From positions 1 to 5,531 of the forward strand of contig JAZBPA010000026.1 of NCBI GenBank assembly GCA_036351435.1: a DNA stretch of 5,531 nt, read 5' to 3'. The DNA comes from JAAUQA01 sp036351435. Lineage in GTDB: Bacteria; Pseudomonadota; Gammaproteobacteria; Competibacterales; Competibacteraceae. Shown piece by piece: positions 1-5,531 of this stretch; position 1 is the first letter of the stretch; the number at the start of each line of letters is the position of its first letter. The position numbers were made by a program, and so were the translations under genes. The notes under the pieces were generated by a model, which saw only the letters and a list, made by a program, of their open reading frames with translations, had not been told where the DNA came from and searched no databases.

Positions 1-1035
1 CTGTTGCAAGGGTTCGCTGATCACAACCTAAACGTCGATCTACTCACTATTCGTCGACCGCCTAACTTGGAAGATGAGCTGCCGCCAACAGTGCGGTTAT
101 GGGATTTAGGTGTTGCACACTCGATGCTGGCTGTTCCTGCTTTGACTCGCTATCTGCGAAACAACCGTCCAGTGGCCTTATTAGCCGCTAAAGACCGCGC
201 TATACGGCTGGCTGTGATAGCGCGTCGCTTGGCTGGGGTCGATACCCGCTTGGTCGGTCGGTTAGGCACCCATCTGTCTACCGCCTTGGCCGATAAATAT
301 CGGTTGCAGCGCTGGCTACGCTGTCGCCCGATGCGCTGGCTTTATCCGCAAGCAGATCAGATCGTGGCAGTTTCCCAGGGCGTAGCCGACGACACGGTCG
401 CATTGACCGGTTTATCGCAAGATCGGGTGACGGTCGTGCGCAATCCGGTTATTACGCCACGCTTATTGCGATTAGCCACTGAACCAGTTGCTCATCCCTG
501 GTTCACCGATCAGGGCCCACCGATCATTTTGGGCGCTGGGCGACTGACCCGGCAAAAGGATTTTCCTACGCTGTTGCGGGCGTTTGCCGCGGTTCGGCGT
601 GCACGACCAGCGCGACTGATGATCTTGGGTGCAGGCAAACAACGAGCCGATCTGCAAACGCAAGCTACTCACTTGGATATAGCCGACGCAGTGGCATTGC
701 CGGGTTTTACGGATAATCCCTATGCGTATATGGCTAAAGCAGCGGTTTTCGCCCTCTCTTCGCTTTGGGAAGGCTCACCGAATGTGCTGACTGAAGCATT
801 GGCCTTAGGCACTCCTGTCGTTGCCACTGATTGCCCTAGCGGACCAAGAGAAGTTTTACAGAATGGCCAATTTGGGCCTTTAGTACCGGTCGGCGATGCC
901 GCAGCATTAAGTAAAGCGATCCTGCAGGTTCTGGATAGCCCGCCGGACCCTGATATGTTGCGTTCAGCGGTTAGTGAATATGACCTGGAGCACAGTGTCA
1001 GCGGCTATCTTCGGGCGTTAAATCTCGCTGTTTAA
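1..1035 (+). CDS. Glycosyltransferase family 4 (GT-B fold), 5' end missing
   Basis: Likely transfers a sugar from a nucleotide-sugar donor to a growing surface glycan or lipid carrier at the cytoplasmic face of the inner membrane. Codons are numbered from base 1. The C-terminal Rossmann half carries GAGRLTRQKDF at 178-188, where family 4 enzymes use the Arg and Lys to bind the donor diphosphate. It also has the E-x7-E signature, E257 to E265, in EGSPNVLTE, followed by LGTPVVATDCPSGPREVL. The N-terminal acceptor half begins at QGFADHNLNVDLLT, which normally follows the glycine-rich GG(A/V)ER start of the family. About 20-30 residues therefore lie beyond the left edge. The TTG at base 4 is probably an internal Leu codon and not the start. 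The reading frame stays open to base 1 and ends in TAA. Donor and acceptor cannot be told from the sequence. It lies 38 bases before the next gene on the same strand, so co-transcription is possible. Confidence 0.9.
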   Translation: MLQGFADHNLNVDLLTIRRPPNLEDELPPTVRLWDLGVAHSMLAVPALTRYLRNNRPVALLAAKDRAIRLAVIARRLAGVDTRLVGRLGTHLSTALADKYRLQRWLRCRPMRWLYPQADQIVAVSQGVADDTVALTGLSQDRVTVVRNPVITPRLLRLATEPVAHPWFTDQGPPIILGAGRLTRQKDFPTLLRAFAAVRRARPARLMILGAGKQRADLQTQATHLDIADAVALPGFTDNPYAYMAKAAVFALSSLWEGSPNVLTEALALGTPVVATDCPSGPREVLQNGQFGPLVPVGDAAALSKAILQVLDSPPDPDMLRSAVSEYDLEHSVSGYLRALNLAV

Positions 1036-1073
1036 GGTAACGTAATTCAGAGTACGGTAAACGTGGATCATTT

Positions 1074-1817
1074 ATGACGGTATTAGCAATTATCGGAGGC
1101 ACCGGCCTCACTTCCCTGGAAACGCTGAAAATCACTCACCGGGAACTGGTTTCCACACCGTATGGCGAGCCCTCGGGGCCGCTGATTTACGGTGAACTGT
1201 GCGACAAGCCGGTAGTATTTCTTGCCCGACATGGACAGCATCACACGATTCCGCCGCACAAAATCAATTATCGAGCGAATGTCTGGGCGCTGAAGCAGAT
1301 CGGTGTGGAAAAGCTAATCGCTATCGCTGCAGTCGGTGGTATCGGCCCTGAAATGGCACCGGGTTGCTTGGCGTTTCCTGAACAAATCATTGATTACACT
1401 TGGGGACGTAAACACACCTTTTACGAAGACAATCTAACCCATGTCACCCATATCGATTTCACCCACCCCTATTGTGAAACGCTACGTGCTGATTTGATGG
1501 TAGCCGCCCGGCAAGCCGCTCTTGAAGCGCGAGAATACGGCACTTATGCCGCTACCCAAGGACCGCGTCTGGAAACGGCTGCAGAGATCTGCCGCTTGGA
1601 ACGGGATGGCTGTGATCTAGTGGGTATGACCGGGATGCCTGAGGCCGCGTTAGCCCGCGAAATTGGCCTCAGCTATGCGACTTGTGCAGTGATTGCCAAC
1701 TGGGCAGCAGGTAAGAGCGAAGAAGAAATCACCATGGAGGTCATTCAACAGCAACTGGTGAATGGCATGGACAAGGTCAAACTCTTGCTACACCAGGTGA
1801 TTTCCCAGCTGGCCTGA
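1074..1817 (+). CDS. S-methyl-5'-thioinosine phosphorylase (MTAP/PNP family)
   Basis: A 247-residue cytoplasmic enzyme of the MTAP/PNP family. It is predicted to split 5'-methylthioinosine with phosphate into hypoxanthine and 5-methylthioribose-1-phosphate, salvaging the by-product of polyamine and acyl-homoserine-lactone synthesis after deamination of methylthioadenosine. Visible motifs are the N-terminal phosphate loop IIGGTGL (6-12), ARHG (51-54), INYRANVWALK (64-74), AVGGI (86-90), TQGPRLET (161-168) and MTGMPE (185-190). The base-binding loop reads N209-W-A211-A-G-K. In human MTAP the matching positions are D220 and D222, which contact adenine. The Asn/Ala pair is what the Pseudomonas methylthioinosine enzyme has, so a 6-oxopurine substrate is favoured. 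Length is normal for the family. The ATG has only a weak ribosome site (TGGA, six bases upstream). The stop codon lies in a strong hairpin. The main alternative is a broader purine nucleoside phosphorylase. Confidence 0.88.
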   Translation: MTVLAIIGGTGLTSLETLKITHRELVSTPYGEPSGPLIYGELCDKPVVFLARHGQHHTIPPHKINYRANVWALKQIGVEKLIAIAAVGGIGPEMAPGCLAFPEQIIDYTWGRKHTFYEDNLTHVTHIDFTHPYCETLRADLMVAARQAALEAREYGTYAATQGPRLETAAEICRLERDGCDLVGMTGMPEAALAREIGLSYATCAVIANWAAGKSEEEITMEVIQQQLVNGMDKVKLLLHQVISQLA

Positions 1818-1835
1818 CATCACCAGGCCGCTGGG
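1804..1835. terminator. Strong hairpin over the phosphorylase stop codon, no U-tract
   Basis: Bases 1804-1816 pair with 1824-1835 in a GC-rich 12-bp stem with one bulged T (1810) and a 7-base loop (1817-1823). The TGA stop occupies 1815-1817, at the top of the stem. It lies between two converging genes, where a shared terminator is expected. Neither strand has a T-run after it, so it does not meet the usual intrinsic-terminator rule. It could instead protect the mRNA 3' end. A competing pairing is possible: GGTGAT (1796-1801) with ATCACC (1819-1824). The stem is read directly from the sequence; its function is inferred. Confidence 0.5.
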
Positions 1836-1856
1836 TACGAGCGTAGAACGGGTTGC

Positions 1857-2219
1857 TTACCAGCGCCCATAAGGATATTCCCAGTAGAATTGAAAACCGG
1901 GTCTGGGGCGGTAATAGCGGGGCGGCGGTGCATAATAGCCTCCGCGGTAATAAGGCCGCCGATGATACTTACGGTAATGCTTACGATGATACTTGCGATG
2001 GTGCTTGCGATGATAATGGCGTCGGTGTTTTTTATAGTACCGGTCGTGCCGATCATAGCGACCATAATCTCTACCGTGATGGCGATGACCAACCGGCACG
2101 ATAAAGCCCGTATCGTTTTCGGTAAAGTGTAGAGCACGAGTTTGCGCTGCGTTAACTTCACCAATACCCGACAAAAGCAAAATCAGAATCGATACAGCGA
2201 TGGATAAAGGGGTGGTCAT
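1857..2219 (-). CDS. Small secreted His/Arg/Tyr-rich repeat protein
   Basis: A 120-residue protein that I cannot assign to a named family. Residues 1-24 form a typical Sec signal peptide with a hydrophobic core (IAVSILILLLSGIG) and a VNA|A cleavage site, so export to the periplasm or beyond is expected. The mature part is extremely basic and aromatic. Residues 45-62 hold GHRHHGRDYGRYDRHDRY. Residues 69-88 are a run of four-residue units of the type (H/Y)(H/Y)RK. The end is PPPRYYRPRPG (98-108), then FQFYWEYPYGRW. There is no Cys and no catalytic motif. The His content suggests metal, nucleic-acid or polyanion binding, which is inference only. An in-frame GTG at 2234 would add five residues, but GGAGGG sits seven bases before the ATG at 2219 and decides the start. 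It is divergent from the DUF4124 gene and convergent with the phosphorylase. Signal peptide, ribosome site and coherent composition argue that this is the real frame here. Confidence 0.75.
   Translation of the reverse strand: MTTPLSIAVSILILLLSGIGEVNAAQTRALHFTENDTGFIVPVGHRHHGRDYGRYDRHDRYYKKHRRHYHRKHHRKYHRKHYRKYHRRPYYRGGYYAPPPRYYRPRPGFQFYWEYPYGRW
1961..2020. repeat. 12-bp tandem repeat, five imperfect copies, inside a gene
   Basis: Five consecutive 12-base units on the + strand: 1961-1972 GATGATACTTAC, 1973-1984 GGTAATGCTTAC, 1985-1996 GATGATACTTGC, 1997-2008 GATGGTGCTTGC, 2009-2020 GATGATAATGGC. Read on the - strand in the gene's frame they encode tetrapeptides of the kind (H/Y)(H/Y)RK. The unit length is a multiple of three, so gain or loss of copies would keep the frame. 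Differences between copies fall at several positions, so this is not a fresh duplication. Confidence 0.85.
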
Positions 2220-2226
2220 AACAGAG

Positions 2227-2232
2227 CCCTCC
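2227..2232 (-). promoter_or_regulatory. Ribosome binding site that fixes the start of the His/Arg/Tyr-rich gene
   Basis: On the - strand these bases read GGAGGG, a near-perfect anti-SD match, seven bases before the ATG at 2219. The upstream in-frame GTG (2234-2232) overlaps this motif and so cannot use it. The shorter 120-residue product is therefore preferred. Confidence 0.75.
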
Positions 2233-2237
2233 ACATG

Positions 2238-2254
2238 ATAAAGCCTGACTTTAT
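2238..2254. promoter_or_regulatory. Inverted repeat ATAAAG-N5-CTTTAT upstream of the His/Arg/Tyr-rich gene
   Basis: Perfect 6-base arms (2238-2243 and 2249-2254) flank CCTGA, ending 18 bases before the ATG of the leftward gene. It could be a regulator site or a 5'-UTR hairpin. Arms this short and AT-rich also occur by chance. No convincing -35/-10 pair is seen beside it. Confidence 0.3.
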
Positions 2255-2271
2255 TCCTGGTAGACTGAACC

Positions 2272-2286
2272 TATCCTGAATGGATA
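2272..2286. promoter_or_regulatory. Inverted repeat TATCC-N5-GGATA in the divergent region
   Basis: Perfect 5-base arms (2272-2276 and 2282-2286) flank TGAAT, 17 bases beyond the first inverted repeat. It lies between two divergent genes for exported proteins, where a shared operator is plausible. The rest of this gap (2287-2387) shows no clear sigma-70 promoter that I can defend. Confidence 0.25.
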
Positions 2287-2387
2287 AGTGGTGCGCTGAG
2301 TTAGATTTTGGGAACCCTATGCCTGTCTAAGACTTCAAACAGTGAGACCCTTTATTCAAGGCGAATTGCATTTGCGGAAGGCTGATC

Positions 2388-2993
2388 ATGCGTCAAATAC
2401 TGTCAATAGTGGTATTGAGTAGCTTGTTGCTACCCCTCGGGGTCGACAGTGCGCCGATCTATAAATGGGTTGATGAAGCCGGTCGAACGCACTACAGCAA
2501 TCAGCCCCCACAAACCGAGCAGAATCCCGAAACCCTTGAATTCGAGGCGATTGCTGGTGATCCGGCACAACAGTTGGCGGCGCAACAGTCGCTGAATGAC
2601 ATAGTTGCCTTGGCTCAACAGTGGGAAGCAGCCCGCTTGGAGCGGCAACGTCAACAACGCGAAGAACGTCTGCGTGCGCTTGAAACGGCCTATTATGAGC
2701 GCTTGCTTGATGAACCAGCGACCGTGGACGATGAACCGGCTCAGAGAAAAGCTCCGTACGTTGCCTATTACCCTTACTATCGCCCCTATCCACACCCTTA
2801 TCACCCTCGCCCTCGTGCCCATAACCAGCGCCGTCACCAGGCTGGATTTAGCGTATCTATCGGTTCGACTAAGGGCCACCATCACGCCAAGCATCGGCCG
2901 GGACGACCCGCCAAACCTAAGGGACACCGTCGACCCGAGCGGAGCCATTCTTCAAACCATCGCACACCGCGTTCGGTAGGGTTGACGAATTGA
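2388..2993 (+). CDS. Secreted DUF4124-domain protein with coiled-coil middle and basic Tyr/Pro/His tail
   Basis: A 201-residue exported protein of unknown function. Residues 1 to about 21 are a Sec signal peptide (ILSIVVLSSLLLPLG core). Residues 22 to about 45 match the DUF4124 signature, PIYKWVDEAGRTHYSNQPP, common in proteobacterial envelope proteins. Residues 60-106 are Gln/Glu/Arg/Leu-rich (WEAARLERQRQQREERLRAL) and look like a long charged helix or coiled coil. Residues 124-150 are Tyr/Pro/His/Arg-rich (YVAYYPYYRPYPHPYHPRPR). The end, 163-192, is a His/Lys/Arg/Pro-rich basic tail (GHHHAKHRPGRPAKPKGHRR). There is no Cys. The start is supported by GGAAGG six bases before the ATG. The tail goes beyond the DUF4124 core and resembles the composition of the divergent secreted protein upstream, so a shared setting in the envelope is inferred. 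No enzymatic role is suggested. Confidence 0.87.
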   Translation: MRQILSIVVLSSLLLPLGVDSAPIYKWVDEAGRTHYSNQPPQTEQNPETLEFEAIAGDPAQQLAAQQSLNDIVALAQQWEAARLERQRQQREERLRALETAYYERLLDEPATVDDEPAQRKAPYVAYYPYYRPYPHPYHPRPRAHNQRRHQAGFSVSIGSTKGHHHAKHRPGRPAKPKGHRRPERSHSSNHRTPRSVGLTN

Positions 2994-3011
2994 TCGGTTA
3001 ACTGGTTAGGC

Positions 3012-3043
3012 TTGGCATTCCGTCACTGAATAAGATATACAAT
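3012..3043 (+). promoter_or_regulatory. Candidate sigma-70 promoter for the small membrane protein gene
   Basis: TTGGCA (3012-3017) is followed after 18 bases by TATACA (3036-3041), or after 20 bases by TACAAT (3038-3043). Each hexamer is an imperfect match. It sits about 110 bases before the GTG start, in the 161-base gap after the DUF4124 gene. It would let the membrane protein, and perhaps the signalling gene behind it, be expressed separately. Found by eye only. Confidence 0.3.
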
Positions 3044-3084
3044 AGGTAGCATAATTAGCGTAGGTGCATTGTTCTTCTCAACCG

Positions 3085-3098
3085 GGTTATTATTAACC
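3085..3098. promoter_or_regulatory. Inverted repeat GGTTA-N4-TAACC downstream of the candidate promoter
   Basis: Perfect 5-base arms (3085-3089, 3094-3098) around TTAT, in the presumed leader of the membrane protein gene. It could be an operator or a small hairpin. There is no further support. Confidence 0.2.
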
Positions 3099-3154
3099 GT
3101 GATGACCCATAAATTAATCGAACTGATTATTACTCGGTATTAACTGGTAAATTC

Positions 3155-3472
3155 GTGAAATTAAGCGAACGTTGGTCTTCCTGGATAAATCGCATCGGTG
3201 TGACAGCCGTATTGGTGCTGGCATTGGCACTTGGTATCGCCATGTCAATGGCCATCTTTTCCCTTTTGTTAGGAGTAGGCGTAGTTGTCGGTGGTTGGTT
3301 GTGGTGGCAGAGTTGGCGGGTACGCCGGCAAATGAGGAAACAAGGTGTTGCCGGCAATGCTGAATTCATCGACGCTGACTATGAAGTACATATCGAATCT
3401 CTGCGCTTAGAGAATCAGCATTCTGATGATCATACCGATTGGCAAAGACCTGACAATAACCGTCACCTATAG
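3155..3472 (+). CDS. Small integral membrane protein, GTG start, unknown function
   Basis: A 105-residue protein that I cannot assign to a named family. A short basic N-terminus (MKLSERWSSWINRIG) leads into a hydrophobic stretch at about 15-52. That stretch is long enough for two closely spaced helices forming a hairpin (VTAVLVLALALGIAMSMAIF, then LLLGVGVVVGGWLWW). A strongly basic stop-transfer patch follows (WRVRRQMRKQG, 54-64), then the conserved-looking EFIDADYEV (70-78) and an acidic, His/Asp/Asn-rich end. Small inner-membrane proteins with this plan, a glycine-rich hydrophobic hairpin, an RR patch and a short xIDAxYEV-like tail, are common in Gammaproteobacteria and have no known role, as far as I recall. 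The GTG is the only ATG/GTG start after the in-frame stop at 3110. Its ribosome site is poor (GGTAA). The signalling gene begins 59 bases downstream on the same strand, so an operon is possible. Confidence 0.7.
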   Translation: MKLSERWSSWINRIGVTAVLVLALALGIAMSMAIFSLLLGVGVVVGGWLWWQSWRVRRQMRKQGVAGNAEFIDADYEVHIESLRLENQHSDDHTDWQRPDNNRHL

Positions 3473-3531
3473 CTTCTCGTAGGGCCTGCCATCGGGTCTC
3501 ACTAGGGTATCTTGCGGGTCAATGGAAAATA

Positions 3532-5531
3532 ATGGCATCCCATGAACCTACTGTTTTCGTAGTTGACGATGACCCAGCGCTAATTGGCTCACTGAGCTTG
3601 TTGCTCAAAGCATCCGGCTTACGGGTATCGACTCACCTCTCTGCTGAAGCTTTTCTTGACGCTTTTCAACCCGATCAACGGGGTTGCCTGGTGCTGGATA
3701 TTCGCCTGCCATGCATGAGCGGTTTGGACTTGCAAGATACTCTTGCTGCCCGACAAATCACGCTGCCTATTATTATATTAACCGGCTATGCCGATGTACC
3801 CATCACCGCACGCGCCTTTCGTGCCGGTGCTTTCGACGTTATCGAAAAACCCTACGAGTATCCAAAATTACTGCAACGGATCAGAGAAGCGTTACACATT
3901 GAGCCTGCCGGAGTAAAAGTCAAGGAGCTTGCTCATCTTACCCTAGCTTCCTTAGGCGAAGGGGTCATCACAGCCAATATCAATGGCAAAATCGAATACC
4001 TCAACCCCATCGCTGAATACTTGACCGGTTGGCCGCTCAAAGAAGCTTGGAGCAAATCCTTGTCTGAGGTTTTCAAAGTTTACGATGAAATCACCCGTGA
4101 ACCGATCTCGCCGGTCCATTTTCTGAGTGAATCAAAGCATGACGATAATCATGATGATGAGCAAACGCTGCGAATGGTGCTGATCGACCGCAATGGCCGG
4201 GAATATGCGATTGATGAAACGGTTGCGCCAATTCGCAATCCGAAAGGGGCGGTGTTAGGGACGGTGGTTATTTTTCATGATGCCACTCAAGCGCGCGCTA
4301 CTGCCGATCAGCTAGCCTACCAAGCCGCTCACGATAGCCTGACCGGGTTAGTGAACCGTCGAGAATTCGAACGCCGGTTACACAAGGCGTTAGTCAGCGC
4401 ACAGGATAGAAATACCGAACACGTGTTGTTGTACCTGGACCTGGATCGCTTTAAACAAGTCAATGACCACGCAGGTCATGCCGCCGGTGATCAATTGTTA
4501 TGTCAAATTAGCGATGTTTTAGCAAACCAGTTACGCCAGCGAGATACTTTGGCTCGATTAGGAGGTGATGAATTCGCCATTTTGTTGGAGCACTGTCCCT
4601 TTGAGCGTGGCGAACAAATCGCTCAGGACTTATTTCAAGCCGTTCAGGACTACCGTTTGGTTTGGCAGAATGAGACGTTTTCGGTTGGCGTCAGCATGGG
4701 CGTCACCCGTATCCTTGCGAATAACGTCAACGCCGGTCAGGTTCTGCAGCTCGCTGACGCGGCCTGTTACACGGCCAAGCAGCAGGGCCGTAATCGTATC
4801 CATGTCCATCGGGAGGAAGCCGAACGCTCCCAGCGCTGGAATTGGCTCAGCTATCTGGACCGCGCCTTGAAGGAAGATCGATTACAATTATTCCGCCAGT
4901 CGATTATGGCCTTGACCCCGGACAGTGTGGGCGAACACTATGAAATCCTGTTGCGCATACAGGGGCCTGCGGATGAAACAGAAACCGTGGGTGCCCTGCT
5001 GCCTACTAACGAGCGCGCTCAGCTGGGACCGGTATTGAATCGCTGGATGCTGCGTGATGTGTTGCGGTGGTTGGTTCGCGACCCACAGCGTACCGCTGAA
5101 CTGTATGTCTGTTCGCTTAATTTATCCCGCCATACGCTGCAGGATGTTGAGTTCCCGGAATTTTTAAGCAATCGATTGGAGCGCTACGGCGTGCCCGCCG
5201 ACAAACTCTGTTTTACCTTCAACGAAAACGCGATTACCGGGGACCATGATCAAGCCCGCCGCTTACTGGAAGCGATCAAAGCCATCGGTTGTCGGATCGC
5301 GATAGACAGTTTTGCCAGCACCTTGTCGGGCTTTTCCTACCTTAAACGAATACCGGTGGATTTCTTACGCATTGACGGGTATTTGATCAAGGATATTGTG
5401 GACGACCCGATGGCGTATGCCATGGTGAAATCCATCAACGAAGTCGCTCATGCCCTTGGGATTGCAACTATCGCTAAGCGGGTTGACGATCCGGCGGTGA
5501 TGAAGGCGCTCGAACAACTGGGTGTGGATTA
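3532..5531 (+). CDS. FixJ-type REC-PAS-GGDEF-EAL cyclic-di-GMP signalling protein, 3' end missing
   Basis: A cytoplasmic response regulator predicted to make c-di-GMP; 666 codons are visible. REC (about 7-118) is FixJ-like with acidic pair D12-D13, phospho-acceptor D56 in CLVLDIRLP, T84 and K106 in IEKPY. No helix-turn-helix follows. PAS (about 133-258) starts LASLGEGVITANINGKIEYLN and ends GTVVIFHDAT; it contains a His/Asp cluster (202-210). GGDEF (about 260-420) has DSLTGLVNRREF (268-279), LDLDRFKQVND (302-312), an intact GGDEF at 344-348 and the product-inhibition site R335-x-x-D338 five residues before it. EAL (about 432 onward) reads E471-I-L and keeps N530, E565 and D592. It has T562 for the usual Glu of FEITE, S593 for the second Asp of DDFG, R613 for Lys and K649 for the general-base Glu of AEFVE. 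The phosphodiesterase is thus predicted dead. The ATG at 3532 has a weak ribosome site (GGAAA). No partner kinase is visible. Confidence 0.93.
   Translation, partial: MASHEPTVFVVDDDPALIGSLSLLLKASGLRVSTHLSAEAFLDAFQPDQRGCLVLDIRLPCMSGLDLQDTLAARQITLPIIILTGYADVPITARAFRAGAFDVIEKPYEYPKLLQRIREALHIEPAGVKVKELAHLTLASLGEGVITANINGKIEYLNPIAEYLTGWPLKEAWSKSLSEVFKVYDEITREPISPVHFLSESKHDDNHDDEQTLRMVLIDRNGREYAIDETVAPIRNPKGAVLGTVVIFHDATQARATADQLAYQAAHDSLTGLVNRREFERRLHKALVSAQDRNTEHVLLYLDLDRFKQVNDHAGHAAGDQLLCQISDVLANQLRQRDTLARLGGDEFAILLEHCPFERGEQIAQDLFQAVQDYRLVWQNETFSVGVSMGVTRILANNVNAGQVLQLADAACYTAKQQGRNRIHVHREEAERSQRWNWLSYLDRALKEDRLQLFRQSIMALTPDSVGEHYEILLRIQGPADETETVGALLPTNERAQLGPVLNRWMLRDVLRWLVRDPQRTAELYVCSLNLSRHTLQDVEFPEFLSNRLERYGVPADKLCFTFNENAITGDHDQARRLLEAIKAIGCRIAIDSFASTLSGFSYLKRIPVDFLRIDGYLIKDIVDDPMAYAMVKSINEVAHALGIATIAKRVDDPAVMKALEQLGVD

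Noticed and set aside
472..672. A 66-residue - strand frame inside the glycosyltransferase gene.
   Set aside because: It is antisense to a well-conserved gene and has no supporting features.
1853..2132. Two + strand reading frames of about 80 codons across the same region.
   Set aside because: They are low-complexity shadows of the repeat (DDTCDGACDD and similar) with no ribosome site or domain.
1820..2164. A 114-residue reading frame on the - strand (MVKLTQRKLVLYTL...) overlapping the His/Arg/Tyr-rich gene.
   Set aside because: Its Ile/Thr/Ser-rich pattern is the 12-bp repeat read in another frame. It lacks the signal peptide and ribosome site that support the chosen frame.
2325..2333. A short dyad GTCT-A-AGAC upstream of the DUF4124 gene.
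   Set aside because: Four-base arms are expected by chance, and nothing else supports a site.
2311..2340. A possible sigma-E-like promoter, GGAACCC followed by TCTAA.
   Set aside because: The spacing between the two parts is far too short for the sigma-E consensus.
2386..2979. Open frames on both strands overlapping the DUF4124 gene (135, 172 and 124 residues).
   Set aside because: The DUF4124 frame has a signal peptide, a domain match and a good ribosome site. The others have no recognisable features.
3130..3369. A 79-residue - strand frame and a 63-residue + strand frame over the membrane protein gene.
   Set aside because: They are antisense or out-of-frame shadows. The GTG frame gives a coherent membrane protein.
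3684..4870. Open frames of 72 and 101 codons starting at 3684 and 4565.
   Set aside because: They lie out of frame inside the REC and GGDEF coding regions.

Overview
The window looks like a chromosomal stretch from a Gammaproteobacterium, probably environmental. The reasons are an S-methyl-5'-thioinosine phosphorylase closely resembling the Pseudomonas type, a secreted DUF4124 protein, and a large FixJ-type REC-PAS-GGDEF-EAL signalling protein. All three are typical of that class. Base composition looks balanced and even by eye. I see no transposase, integrase, tRNA, rRNA or CRISPR array. I cannot name a genus.

Layout, left to right. (1) The 3' part of a GT-B family 4 glycosyltransferase, cut by the left edge. 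(2) Thirty-eight bases later on the same strand, a complete methylthioinosine phosphorylase of purine/methionine salvage, whose stop codon lies inside a strong hairpin. (3) On the opposite strand, converging on it, a small secreted protein rich in His, Arg and Tyr, with a 12-bp tandem repeat in its DNA. (4) A 168-bp divergent intergenic region holding two perfect inverted repeats. (5) On the + strand, a secreted DUF4124 protein with a coiled-coil-like middle and a Tyr/Pro/His/Arg-rich basic tail. (6) A 161-bp gap with a possible promoter, then a small integral membrane protein starting at GTG. (7) Fifty-nine bases later, a REC-PAS-GGDEF-EAL protein that runs off the right edge.

Functionally this is a mixed set and not one obvious pathway. 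The glycosyltransferase belongs to surface or secreted polysaccharide synthesis. The phosphorylase recycles the methylthio-nucleoside by-product of polyamine and autoinducer synthesis. The two divergent secreted proteins share an unusual His/Arg/Tyr/Pro composition and a control region, so they may act together in the envelope; this is inference. The last gene is a cyclic-di-GMP protein. Its diguanylate cyclase half looks intact (GGDEF and the RxxD inhibitory site), while its EAL half has lost several catalytic residues. It should therefore make c-di-GMP and not degrade it.

I found no convincing new multi-gene system. The most interesting points are the degenerate EAL half of the signalling protein, the 12-bp repeat protein, its compositional likeness to its divergent neighbour, and the hairpin at the end of the phosphorylase gene.
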